Assembly (NCBI RefSeq): GCF_024124665.1
Contig: NZ_JAMXSB010000016.1
Span: 1-64,000, forward strand
DNA from: Pleionea sp. CnH1-48
GTDB lineage: Bacteria > Pseudomonadota > Gammaproteobacteria > Enterobacterales > Kangiellaceae
Direction: 5' to 3'
Length of the DNA stretch: 64,000 nucleotides
Below are positions 35,899 through 44,573 of this stretch, piece by piece (positions within the stretch are counted from its first letter, which is position 1; each line of letters starts with the position of its first letter). The position numbers were made by a program, and so were the translations under genes. The notes below the pieces were generated by a model that was given only the letters and a program-made list of their open reading frames with translations, was not told the DNA's origin and did no database searches.

Positions 35899-36732
35899 AT
35901 GAACATGAAAAAACTCGCTTGGGCAACCGCTGTTGCGGTTGGCTTATCAATGAGTGCCAGTGCAACTGCGGGTGTAAAAGACCCAATTAAAAAAGCGGTT
36001 GCAGGCGAACATCGTAGTGCTAAGAACAAAGCTCGTGATGGTGCTCGTCACCCTGAGCAAACGTTAAAGTTCTTGGGTCTTAAACCAGGTATGACTGTCG
36101 TAGAGATTTGGCCTGGCGGCGGTTGGTATACCGAAGTTATCGCGCCAGTTGTTAAAGGTAAAGGTAAGTTTTACGCTGCTCATTTTGATGCGGATGCGGG
36201 CGTTGATTTTTTTACCAAGTCTCTTAATCGTTTTCAAGAAAAGTTTGTTGCTGATAAAAAGACGTACGGTGACATTCATGTGACCACTTTTAATCCTCCT
36301 TCAAAATTAGAGATTGCACCTGCGGGCAGCGCAGATATGGTTTTGACATTCCGTAATGTTCATAACTGGTATATGCGTGGTGACGAAGAAGGCATCAAAG
36401 CATCATTTGGCAGTATGTTTAAAGCGTTGAAGCCTGGCGGTATTCTTGGTGTTGTTGATCACCGTTTGCCAGAAAGCCGTGACCAGAAAAAAGATAAAAA
36501 CTCTGGTTATATGAAGCAAAGCCTGGTTATTAAATGGGCCGAGGACGCTGGTTTTAAACTGGTTGATAAATCAGAAGTCAATGCTAATCCAAAAGATTCT
36601 GCTAATCATCCAAAAGGTGTCTGGACTTTACCACCACGTTTACGTTTGGGTGATAAAGACAGAGCTAAGTATGAAGCGATTGGCGAAAGTGATCGTATGA
36701 CGCTAAAGTTTGTAAAGCCTGCGAAGCGCTAA
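35899..36732 (+). CDS. exported SAM-methyltransferase-fold protein (COG4798 type)
   Basis: The 277-residue product begins with a convincing Sec signal peptide (MKKLAWATAVAVGLSMSASA, then TAG) and then a class I methyltransferase fold. Motif I is VEIWPGGGWYTEV, and MVLTFRNVHNWYM and FKALKPGGILGVVDHR follow. The ATG at 35899 is chosen for GGGAGA at 35888-35893; an ATG 13 codons upstream lacks an RBS. A SAM enzyme outside the cytoplasm is puzzling, since SAM is not expected there. It may bind another ligand. It lies downstream of nadA. Confidence 0.8.
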   Translation: MNMKKLAWATAVAVGLSMSASATAGVKDPIKKAVAGEHRSAKNKARDGARHPEQTLKFLGLKPGMTVVEIWPGGGWYTEVIAPVVKGKGKFYAAHFDADAGVDFFTKSLNRFQEKFVADKKTYGDIHVTTFNPPSKLEIAPAGSADMVLTFRNVHNWYMRGDEEGIKASFGSMFKALKPGGILGVVDHRLPESRDQKKDKNSGYMKQSLVIKWAEDAGFKLVDKSEVNANPKDSANHPKGVWTLPPRLRLGDKDRAKYEAIGESDRMTLKFVKPAKR

Positions 36733-36733
36733 A

Positions 36734-36794
36734 TATACCCGTCGCCTTCCAAGGTGTAGCGATGTTGGCCGCACCTCGAAATGCTTTGGGTATA
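36734..36794 (+). repeat. interspersed palindromic repeat, copy B (61-bp short form)
   Basis: It has the same ends as copies A and C (TATACCCGTCGCCTTCCAAG at the left, CCTCGAAATGCTTTGGGTAT at the right) but lacks the middle 65-80 bases. It is directly after the stop of the methyltransferase-like gene. As a short form it could be a deletion product or a minimal unit of the family. Confidence 0.8.
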
Positions 36795-36808
36795 CAATGT
36801 TCTCCAAT

Positions 36809-36841
36809 AAAAAAGCCAATCTTTATGATTGGCTTTTTTTT
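36809..36841. terminator. bidirectional rho-independent terminator
   Basis: AAAAAAGCCAATC (36809-36821) pairs with GATTGGCTTTTTT (36827-36839) and is followed by more T. It lies between the convergent methyltransferase-like and TonB-dependent receptor genes. Confidence 0.88.
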
Positions 36842-36859
36842 CGGTTTTTAAAAAGTGGA

Positions 36860-39103
36860 TTACATATTGGCGACTACGCTTAAGAAGATTTGTCGTCCCT
36901 GAATTTGATAATCAAATGGGAACGGGCCAGTTTTTAATAAACGGGCTTCTTCTTCAAACAGGTTGCGCACATCCAGATTGATATCCACCATATCATTGAC
37001 TTTATAAACAGCCTTGGCATTAAAGGTAATCCAGGCATCAATAGTGGTTGGACGATGATCATCCAGGTTGTAGTTGGCAGGAACATCAACACCTAATGGC
37101 AAAAAGCCGTTAGGGTTGCCCAACTCATTTGCTCGACGTTCTACTTCACCGTGATAGTGGAAGTAAGTAGAGATATCAAATTTGTCGTGTTTATAGGAGA
37201 TTCCTGCATTGATTTTTACACCAGGTTCCCATTTAAGATCGTCTGGGTGAGAAGTGAATTCTGGGTTATTATTCGCATCGAAAGCAAGAATACGCTCGTC
37301 ATCACGCTGAACAAAAGACAAGTTACTGAACCAGTTCCAGTCACCGTAGTTACCCAATAATTCAAATTCAAAACCTGAATTTTCCGTTGAATAAATATTG
37401 GTACTTAAGTTCAAGTTAACGGTTGAATAGGCAATTTGGTTTTCAAATTCCGTCTGAAAATAGTTAGCGCGAAAAACGTGGTTAGGATCGATCGTCCAGT
37501 CTAATACAAACTCCAGTGTCGTGATAAGTTCTGGCTCCAGCCCTTCAATGTTTGAGGCTAACGAGAAAGTATGAGCTCCACCCATTTCGGTAGGTGTTGG
37601 TGCACGGAAGGCTTTACCCCATAAACCTTTAAATACCAGATCTTCAGAGATAGACCAAACACCGGCAACCCTGGGGCTAACCCGAGAGTAGTCTTTACTG
37701 CGTTGAGGTTGACCTGCTGTGTAAACTTCTTTGTAATCCACAGACAATTTATCCCAACGAATACCAAAGGTCATTTCAAAATCTTCGCTGATCCAGTTAC
37801 CTGTTGTTAGCTGTCCGTACAAAGCGGTGTTAATTACAGGTTCTTGCGCAATGTAGTCTAACCAGGGGCCGAGAGGTTGATTAATATCGCCGGGGAACGG
37901 GGCAAAAGTTACATCAACATCGATATTACTGTAATGCTCATGGTCATCTTTGTAGAGGAAGCGATCACCTTCAAAGCCACCTAGTAATGTGGCATTCGAG
38001 TCGTCACCGAAGAGGTAAGTAAACTGAGCCCGAACAAAAATATCGGCTGCTTCTGTATCTAAATACTCCCACATACCTGATGGGTAGAAGCCAGCAAACG
38101 CATCATCGGGATAGTAGCGTTGATTCCAGGTGATGTGATGCTTTTGATAACGCAATACGTATTCTTGAGACAAATTTTCACTGATATTGTTGTTATATTT
38201 GATAGAGAAAATATCGCGATATTCATTCATTTCTTCGTCAAAGTCTGGCACCCAGAATACCCAGCCGTGGCCTGTATCAAAATCCCAGGTTTGACGATGG
38301 TATTGGAATTGCCATTCATCGCCGACACTTAACTTGGCCCAAAAATAAGAATCGTCTTTGCGATCTCGATTCATAAATAATTGAGAACGAGGACGTCCAG
38401 TTTGCGGATCATTGAGTGTGGCCATACGGTTTGAACCATCATAGGTCAAATACTCGTTGCCTTCGGTAATATGGAAGGAGTAAGCCATAATAAAATCAAT
38501 ATCATCAGATACTGCGCCTGTCATAAATTCATGACGACGAGTTTGCTCGGTGCCAAAGAGTGTTACCTTGGAATAAATTTTATCCTCTAAATCGGCGGCT
38601 TTAAAAGTATTCATCTGCACAACGCCGTTAGTGGCGTTAGAGCCGTAGAGTGCAGAACCAGGGCCCCGTATAACCTCCATCACCTTTGTGGTAAAGGTGG
38701 GCATTAGCCAAGTGTAAGCAGTTCCGTACAGGTTATCGTTAAGAGGAACCCCGTCGACAAGGTGCAAAATATGGTTGTTACTCCAGCTGTCAAAGTTACC
38801 ACGGGTGGCGACTGTTGGACGGTCATAATCCTGACTGGGGCCAAAACCGGGCAAGGAGTAGAGTAGGTCATTGATGACATCAAACCCGTACTCGTCGAGT
38901 TGTTCTTGCGTGTAGGCAGTGATAACTGCTGGAGCTTCAGAAATTTTAGTGGCTATTTTGGAAGCGGAAGTTACTTTAAGGTTGAGTAAATCTTCCAGTG
39001 AAATATCTCCAGAAAACTCCTCTTCGTCTTCTGCTTGAAGCATCAGTGGCGACAATGATAATGCCAACAGAACACAAGAAGTCGTGCGTTTTAGTTGAAT
39101 CAT
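36860..39103 (-). CDS. TonB-dependent outer-membrane receptor
   Basis: The 747-residue precursor starts MIQLKRTTSCVLLALSLSPL, a signal peptide ending near LQA. A plug domain follows (about residues 40-170; EAPAVITAYTQEQLDEYGFD, VDGVPLND and EVIRGPGSALYGSNATNGVV), and then a 22-strand-type barrel to the end. The ATG at 39103 is preferred over an in-frame GTG at 39130. The last residue is Met rather than the usual aromatic. The ligand is unknown. No TonB/ExbB genes or Fur box are seen here. It is a single gene; the gap to the cupin gene is 282 bases of AT-rich DNA. Confidence 0.9.
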   Translation of the reverse strand: MIQLKRTTSCVLLALSLSPLMLQAEDEEEFSGDISLEDLLNLKVTSASKIATKISEAPAVITAYTQEQLDEYGFDVINDLLYSLPGFGPSQDYDRPTVATRGNFDSWSNNHILHLVDGVPLNDNLYGTAYTWLMPTFTTKVMEVIRGPGSALYGSNATNGVVQMNTFKAADLEDKIYSKVTLFGTEQTRRHEFMTGAVSDDIDFIMAYSFHITEGNEYLTYDGSNRMATLNDPQTGRPRSQLFMNRDRKDDSYFWAKLSVGDEWQFQYHRQTWDFDTGHGWVFWVPDFDEEMNEYRDIFSIKYNNNISENLSQEYVLRYQKHHITWNQRYYPDDAFAGFYPSGMWEYLDTEAADIFVRAQFTYLFGDDSNATLLGGFEGDRFLYKDDHEHYSNIDVDVTFAPFPGDINQPLGPWLDYIAQEPVINTALYGQLTTGNWISEDFEMTFGIRWDKLSVDYKEVYTAGQPQRSKDYSRVSPRVAGVWSISEDLVFKGLWGKAFRAPTPTEMGGAHTFSLASNIEGLEPELITTLEFVLDWTIDPNHVFRANYFQTEFENQIAYSTVNLNLSTNIYSTENSGFEFELLGNYGDWNWFSNLSFVQRDDERILAFDANNNPEFTSHPDDLKWEPGVKINAGISYKHDKFDISTYFHYHGEVERRANELGNPNGFLPLGVDVPANYNLDDHRPTTIDAWITFNAKAVYKVNDMVDINLDVRNLFEEEARLLKTGPFPFDYQIQGRQIFLSVVANM

Positions 39104-39385
39104 AGGGGTACCATTTTGTCTTGTTATCACGAATAAAAAGCAAACACGAGCTTGCCAATGAACTAACTCAACTTCCGTTGTTGAATAGGGGGAACGAAAG
39201 TACTGCTGAGTTATTTTTATTTTGAATAGCGCTGTGGTTTAAGTTATTAACTTATTAATTTCAACGCTATTTTCTATAACTGTGTATAGACTATGGAAAA
39301 TGTTCTTGCAAGATAAGCACGTTGGTTGGGATGACATGCAAGTATGTCGTTTTTTAATGTTTGATTTCTTTTTGAGATTTTAAAG

Positions 39386-39745
39386 GTGAATAAGAAAATA
39401 AATGAAGTTGGAAGTCACAATAGTGAGCCATTGTCAGGCAATCTGTTCGAGAATATTCCTGACTCCTTACCCGAAGAGTATTTTGAGCATCTGGTTCACT
39501 CCGAATCGTTAACCATAGAGCGTATTGTGTCACGGGGACATGTAACGCCAGAGGGTGATTGGTATGATCAAGAGCGCCATGAATGGGTGCTGGTGTTGCA
39601 AGGAGCGGCTATGCTTACTTTTGAAGATGGTCGACAAGTTCAGCTCGGTCGAGGTGATTTCCTAAATATCCCTGCGCACCAAAAACATCGAGTAAGCTGG
39701 ACAGATCCTGATTGCGAAACTCTATGGTTGGCCGTGCATTATTAG
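39386..39745 (+). CDS. cupin-domain protein
   Basis: The 119-residue protein has a single cupin barrel: EWVLVLQGAAMLTFEDG (motif 1 region) and LGRGDFLNIPAHQKHRVSW (motif 2). The metal-binding His/Glu pattern is partly kept (H in ERHEW, H in AHQKHR). It starts at GTG 39386 because no in-frame ATG fits; GAG lies about 9 bases upstream. Function is unknown; small cupins often bind metals or act as epimerases. It is 52 bases upstream of sixA and may share a transcript with it. Confidence 0.78.
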   Translation: MNKKINEVGSHNSEPLSGNLFENIPDSLPEEYFEHLVHSESLTIERIVSRGHVTPEGDWYDQERHEWVLVLQGAAMLTFEDGRQVQLGRGDFLNIPAHQKHRVSWTDPDCETLWLAVHY

Positions 39746-39797
39746 GGCAGTAGCTGTCAATGAAAGAGCGGCAGCCTGCACTGAAAGAGGATGGGTG

Positions 39798-40298
39798 ATG
39801 GCAAGCAATAAAAGTTTGACGCTGGTGCGACATGCAAAGTCCAGCTGGAAATTCCCTGAACTGGATGATTTTGAGCGCCCTCTTAATAAACGGGGCCACC
39901 GTAATGCCCCCAAAATAGCAGAACGTTTGAATGAGGTTGGCCTGAAACCAGACTGTATTATCTCGAGTCCTGCGGTTAGAGCACTGTCAACGGCTCAAAT
40001 CATAGCGGATATCCTGCTCTTTGAGCGCAAACGAATCATTGAACATCCTGATTTGTATCATGCATCCGTTAAGACATTGATCGGTATTATTTGTCAGCAA
40101 GATGATAACCTTAAGCACCTGATGATTGTTGGCCATAACCCTACCTTAAACGATCTGCTTTGGATGACCGATGTTGATATTGATAATTTACCGACCTGTG
40201 GCGTGGTTAACTTTTCGTTAGATATTGAGAGCTGGTCATCCTTTTCGCATCAGGCTCTCAAGCTTGAGTATTATGATTATCCAAAGCGAGAGCGCTGA
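39798..40298 (+). CDS. sixA: SixA-type phosphohistidine phosphatase
   Basis: The 166-residue product is a histidine-phosphatase-superfamily member with RHAKSSW near residue 10 (catalytic RHG-like motif) and a second His in VGHNPTLNDLL. SixA removes phosphate from His in phosphotransfer proteins such as ArcB-HPt or the PTS-Ntr. It starts at ATG 39798 (an adjacent GTG at 39795 is also in frame) with AGAGG upstream. It is convergent with ppsR. Confidence 0.87.
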   Translation: MASNKSLTLVRHAKSSWKFPELDDFERPLNKRGHRNAPKIAERLNEVGLKPDCIISSPAVRALSTAQIIADILLFERKRIIEHPDLYHASVKTLIGIICQQDDNLKHLMIVGHNPTLNDLLWMTDVDIDNLPTCGVVNFSLDIESWSSFSHQALKLEYYDYPKRER

Positions 40299-40327
40299 GT
40301 GTCACAACGCTCTCCAGTAAGGCTGAT

Positions 40328-41146
40328 TTAAAAACTGGTCCGTTTGAGTCCACTTTGCACCATGATCTTGGTCGCTATTTCTTCAATAGACTTGCTGGTG
40401 GTATTGAGTACTGGCACTTTTTCTCGGCGTAACAGGGCTTCTACTTCTCGCAGCTCGTACTGACATTGCTTGAGTGAGGCATAGGTACTGTTGGCGCGGC
40501 GCTCAGTTCTGATTTCATGCAGGCGATTGGGGTTGATGGTGAGCCCAAAGAGTTTTTTCTTGTGCTTTTTGAGCGCGGGTGGCAAACGCAGGTTATCCAT
40601 GTCGTCTTCGGTAAAAGGATAGTTGGCAGCAAAAATACCGAACTGCATGGCCATATAGAGTGAGGTGGGGGTTTTTCCGCAACGAGAAACACCGATCAGA
40701 ATAATGTCGGCTTCGTCATAGTAGCGGGTAGTCGTGCCGTCATCGTTATTTAGCGCAAAATTGATGGCATCGATACGGGTGTCATAGCGGCCTTTTTTAT
40801 CATAAGCGTGGGTTTTACCGACGCTAAAGTTAGACTTCAGATTGAGCTCTTTTTCTAATGGGCCTATGAAGGTCTGAAAAAAGTCCAGTACCAACCCCTG
40901 ACTGTCTAAAATAACCTCTCGAATGTCAGGTTGTACAATGGTATCGAAGATAATGGGTTTGACGCCGTCACGCTCGGCGGCTTCGTTTATTTTCTCGCGC
41001 ATGGCGTTGGCCTTGTCGATCGTATCGATAAAAGGCGCTGATTCTTGGTCAAATTTGCCTTCATCGAACTGACTGAGCAAAGATTGACCAAGCATTTCTG
41101 CCGTTATTCCGGTTCGATCGGAAATAAAAAAGACCTTTCGTTTCAT
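40328..41146 (-). CDS. ppsR: PEP synthase regulatory protein (bifunctional kinase/pyrophosphorylase)
   Basis: The 272-residue product belongs to the DUF299/PpsR family, with [17 protein letters not shown] at the start and the P-loop [11 protein letters not shown]. It controls PEP synthase by ADP-dependent phosphorylation and Pi-dependent dephosphorylation of a Thr next to the catalytic His. The ATG at 41144-41146 fits the family; an open frame extends 59 codons further but overlaps the ppsA promoter region. It is divergent from ppsA, its target, with a 104-base shared control region. Confidence 0.94.
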   Translation of the reverse strand: MKRKVFFISDRTGITAEMLGQSLLSQFDEGKFDQESAPFIDTIDKANAMREKINEAAERDGVKPIIFDTIVQPDIREVILDSQGLVLDFFQTFIGPLEKELNLKSNFSVGKTHAYDKKGRYDTRIDAINFALNNDDGTTTRYYDEADIILIGVSRCGKTPTSLYMAMQFGIFAANYPFTEDDMDNLRLPPALKKHKKKLFGLTINPNRLHEIRTERRANSTYASLKQCQYELREVEALLRREKVPVLNTTSKSIEEIATKIMVQSGLKRTSF

Positions 41147-41250
41147 AATTTTGAACCATCTTGTAAAATAGCAAACATGTTTGATAGTCAGATTTAAGCA
41201 TGTAACCTCAAAGTCTGGCAAATGCGCGTAACAACTCAGGAGAGAATAAA

Positions 41251-43626
41251 GTGCAAAAGTATGTACTCTGGTATGATGGCTTAGGCATGGACGATGTCGA
41301 AATCGTCGGCGGTAAAAATGCATCGCTGGGTGAAATGATCAGCAATCTTTCCAATATGGGCGTGAGTGTTCCTAATGGCTTCGCTACTACTGCAGATGCT
41401 TATCGTGAATTCCTTAGCCAGAGTGGCCTGGAAGAGCGTATCCACCAGGAGCTAGAAACACTGGATGTCGAAGACGTTGAAGCTCTGGCCCAGACGGGTA
41501 AAAAGATTCGTCAGTGGATCATCGAAACCCCCTTTAAATCTGAGTTCGAAGAGGCTCTGCGTCAGTCTTATGACACGCTAAAAGGCGATGCTAACGACGA
41601 ATTTGCTGTAGCCGTCCGTTCTTCTGCCACCGCAGAAGACCTTCCTGATGCTTCTTTTGCTGGCCAGCAAGAGACTTTCCTGAATGTTCGTGGTTTTGAC
41701 AACGTTAAACTAGCGCTTAAAGAAGTATTTGCTTCACTGTTTAATGACCGTGCCATTGCTTATCGTGTCCACCAGGGCTTTGATCATAAATTAGTCGCCT
41801 TATCTGGCGGTGTTCAAAAGATGATTCGCAGTGACATCGCGTCCAGCGGAGTAATGTTCACCATCGACACAGAGTCAGGTTTTGAAGACGTTGTCTTTAT
41901 TACTGGTGCTTACGGACTGGGTGAGACGGTCGTTCAGGGCGCTGTTAATCCTGATGAGTTTTATGTCCATAAACCCACATTAAAAGCCAATAAGCCTGCG
42001 GTTGTTCGTCGTACCATCGGCGGCAAGGCTATCAAAATGATTTATGCCGATAGCGAAGAGCATGACAAAACCGTTGATACCGTAGACGTTTCTTTAGACG
42101 AGCGTCGTCAATTCTGTATCAACAACGAAGAAGTTGAAGAGCTGGCACGTCAGGCACTTATCATTGAGAAGCACTACCAGCGTCCAATGGATATTGAGTG
42201 GGCTAAAGATGGTGCTGATGGCAAACTTTATATTGTTCAGGCGCGTCCAGAGACAGTAAAAAGTCGTGACGATGGTCGTGTGTTAGAGCGCTACCAGCTC
42301 AAAGAGACAGGCAAAGTTATCGCGAATGGTCGTGCGATCGGTCAGCGTATTGGTAAAGGACCTGCTCGTGTTATCAGTGACATTAACGAAATGTCTAAAG
42401 TCCAGCCTGGTGATGTTCTGGTTACTGATATGACGGACCCAGATTGGGAACCTATCATGAAGCGCGCATCGGCGATTGTTACCAACCGTGGCGGACGTAC
42501 TTGTCATGCAGCGATCATTGCCCGTGAGTTAGGCATTCCTGCTGTCGTTGGCTGTGGTGATGCGACTGATCACATCGAAAATGGACGCGAAGTCACGGTT
42601 TCTTGTTCAGAAGGTGATACGGGTAATATCTACGATGGCTTACTGGACTTTGAAGTCAGTCAGAGTGCTGTTGATAACATGCCTGAGCTGCCCTTCAAAA
42701 TTATGATGAATGTGGGTAACCCAGATCGTGCTTTTGATTTTGCTCGTTTGCCACATGCTGGCATCGGCTTAGCACGATTGGAATTCATTATTAATCGTAT
42801 GATTGGTGTTCATCCTCGCGCATTATTAGAGTTTGACCAACTGGAAGATGAAGACTTAAAAGAGCAAATCAAAGACTACATCGGTGGTTATGATTCGCCA
42901 GTTGAGTTCTACATCAGCAAGTTGGTAGAAGGCATTGCGACTTTGGCATCGGCATTTGCACCAGAAAAAGTCATTGTGCGCATGTCTGACTTTAAGTCGA
43001 ATGAGTATGCCAACTTGGTGGGCGGCTATCTTTATGAGCCAGAAGAAGAAAACCCCATGTTGGGCTTCCGTGGTGCTTCTCGTTATATCTCTGAAGAATT
43101 CCGTGATTGCTTTAAGCTTGAGTGTGAAGCAATCAAGCGTGTACGTAACGAAATGGGCTTAACGAACGTTGAGATTATGATTCCTTTTGTGCGTACAACC
43201 AGCGAAGCAGAGCGAGTGATTGAGCTATTAGCAGAAAATGGCTTGAAGCGAGGCGAAGATGGATTGCGCGTGATTATGATGTGTGAGCTACCATCAAATG
43301 CATTGTTAGCGGATGAATTCTTGCAACACTTTGATGGTTTCTCTATCGGTTCTAATGATTTAACTCAGTTAACCTTAGGATTAGATCGAGACTCAGGCAT
43401 TATTTCTCATCTGTTTGATGAGCGTAACGAAGCCGTTAAAGTATTGTTGGCACGTGCTATCGAAGCTTGTAATAAAGCAGGCAAATATGTAGGTATTTGT
43501 GGACAGGGGCCTTCGGATCATCCTGATCTGGCCAAGTGGTTGATGGAGCAGGGCATTGACAGTGTCTCTCTCAACCCGGACAGTGTGATTGAAACTTGGC
43601 TATTCCTGGCAGAGCAAGAAAAGTAA
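41251..43626 (+). CDS. ppsA: phosphoenolpyruvate synthase
   Basis: The 791-residue product is a full-length PEP synthase: an N-terminal ATP-grasp-like domain ([30 protein letters not shown]), a central swivelling domain with the phosphorylated His (H419 in [14 protein letters not shown]), and a C-terminal PEP-binding barrel with the catalytic Cys in [11 protein letters not shown]. It makes PEP from pyruvate for gluconeogenesis, as expected for an amino-acid-feeding organism. The start is GTG with GGAGA 8 bases upstream. It is divergent from its regulator ppsR. Confidence 0.97.
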   Translation: MQKYVLWYDGLGMDDVEIVGGKNASLGEMISNLSNMGVSVPNGFATTADAYREFLSQSGLEERIHQELETLDVEDVEALAQTGKKIRQWIIETPFKSEFEEALRQSYDTLKGDANDEFAVAVRSSATAEDLPDASFAGQQETFLNVRGFDNVKLALKEVFASLFNDRAIAYRVHQGFDHKLVALSGGVQKMIRSDIASSGVMFTIDTESGFEDVVFITGAYGLGETVVQGAVNPDEFYVHKPTLKANKPAVVRRTIGGKAIKMIYADSEEHDKTVDTVDVSLDERRQFCINNEEVEELARQALIIEKHYQRPMDIEWAKDGADGKLYIVQARPETVKSRDDGRVLERYQLKETGKVIANGRAIGQRIGKGPARVISDINEMSKVQPGDVLVTDMTDPDWEPIMKRASAIVTNRGGRTCHAAIIARELGIPAVVGCGDATDHIENGREVTVSCSEGDTGNIYDGLLDFEVSQSAVDNMPELPFKIMMNVGNPDRAFDFARLPHAGIGLARLEFIINRMIGVHPRALLEFDQLEDEDLKEQIKDYIGGYDSPVEFYISKLVEGIATLASAFAPEKVIVRMSDFKSNEYANLVGGYLYEPEEENPMLGFRGASRYISEEFRDCFKLECEAIKRVRNEMGLTNVEIMIPFVRTTSEAERVIELLAENGLKRGEDGLRVIMMCELPSNALLADEFLQHFDGFSIGSNDLTQLTLGLDRDSGIISHLFDERNEAVKVLLARAIEACNKAGKYVGICGQGPSDHPDLAKWLMEQGIDSVSLNPDSVIETWLFLAEQEK

Positions 43627-43632
43627 GACCTG

Positions 43633-43662
43633 AAAGGCGAGTTAAATAACTCGCCTTTTTTT
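43633..43662 (+). terminator. rho-independent terminator of ppsA
   Basis: AAAGGCGAGTTA (43633-43644) pairs with TAACTCGCCTTT (43647-43658) and is followed by T. It lies 7 bases past the ppsA stop. Confidence 0.88.
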
Positions 43663-43753
43663 ATGCGTGTTAATCCTGCTGCTTTCAAGTGGTAAGGATG
43701 TGGCCCACCCTGTTAATAAAGTACTTAGAGTATACAAGCGGAGTAAATTATTT

Positions 43754-44194
43754 TTGATCAGTTATCAACAAATCACCATTGAACAAGTTTTGCCATTACG
43801 ACAAAAAATATTGCGGCCTCACCAGAGTGTGGAGGAGTGTCGTTATGATTGTGACCATTTTGAACAAGTCTGCCATTGGGGCGCTTTAGATCATAATAAA
43901 GTCATTGCGATAGCGACTATTTTTCCTGAGCGGCATACCGATATCGCAGCAAATAATCCCTGGCGGTTGAGAGGGATGGCTTGTGATGAAAATTATCAAG
44001 GACAGGGCATCGGCGGTATTATATTAGAACGTTGCCTGGAACATATCCGTCAACAAGATGGTGATTTATTGTGGTGCAATGGAAGGACACCGGCATTTAA
44101 TTTTTATAAACGTTTTGGTTTTACTACCTTTGGTGATGAATTTACTATTGAAGGTATTGGCCCTCATTATATTATGATGAAACCTCTAAGTTAG
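43754..44194 (+). CDS. GNAT-family N-acetyltransferase
   Basis: The 146-residue product is a single GNAT domain. RGMACDENYQGQGIGGIILE contains the acetyl-CoA-binding Q/RxxGxG/A loop, and FNFYKRFGFTTFG the late motif. The start is TTG at 43754 with GGAG 10 bases upstream (43740-43743); the open frame extends 29 codons further but reads non-family sequence and overlaps the ppsA terminator region. The substrate is unknown. It is a single gene. Confidence 0.78.
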   Translation: MISYQQITIEQVLPLRQKILRPHQSVEECRYDCDHFEQVCHWGALDHNKVIAIATIFPERHTDIAANNPWRLRGMACDENYQGQGIGGIILERCLEHIRQQDGDLLWCNGRTPAFNFYKRFGFTTFGDEFTIEGIGPHYIMMKPLS

Positions 44195-44381
44195 AGTCTG
44201 TTAACTTCTCAATGAGAGGTTAATGTGTTCTAGAGTCTTTCGTTTAAGGTAGGTGGTTTGTTAGGATGACAACTTACCTTAGGGTTTGTTGATTTTTCGT
44301 TGACCGCCTCTGTTGTGTCTAAAATGGCATTAATTGTGGCACTGGTCTGGTGACACCTAATAAACGATGAGCAACATACCC
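44195..44381. other. intergenic region, no gene seen
   Basis: A 187-base part of the 379-base gap before the acyl-CoA ligase gene. A weak hairpin, AACTTCTC (44203-44210) with GAGAGGTT (44214-44221), may end the GNAT transcript. Otherwise nothing recognisable until repeat copy C. Confidence 0.4.
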
Positions 44382-44507
44382 TATACCCAAAGTATTTCAA
44401 GGTGCAGGTAGGCGGCCAGCAAGCGAATCCCCTGAGCTTAGACACACTAAGTGATTAGGGTGAGCGCGCGCAGCCAACACCGCTGCACCTTGAAAGACGA
44501 CGGTATA
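44382..44507 (-). repeat. interspersed palindromic repeat, copy C (126 bp)
   Basis: It is copy A in reverse orientation, with TATACCCAAAGTATTTCAAG at its left and CACCTTGAAAGACGACGGTA at its right. The central TCTAAGCTCAG / CTGAGCTTAGA segment and the GCGCGC tract are shared with copy A. It is upstream of the acyl-CoA ligase operon and may place structured RNA in its leader. Confidence 0.85.
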
Positions 44508-44573
44508 AATCAAGATCTGTGTCGTACTTGAATTCCTCAACATCATCTCGATAAATAAAAAAAGAGAGATATC

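Noticed and set aside
41147-41323. 59-codon N-terminal extension of ppsR
   Set aside because: The extension is Cys/His/Arg-rich, absent from the family, and overlaps the ppsA start region; the internal ATG gives the canonical [15 protein letters not shown].
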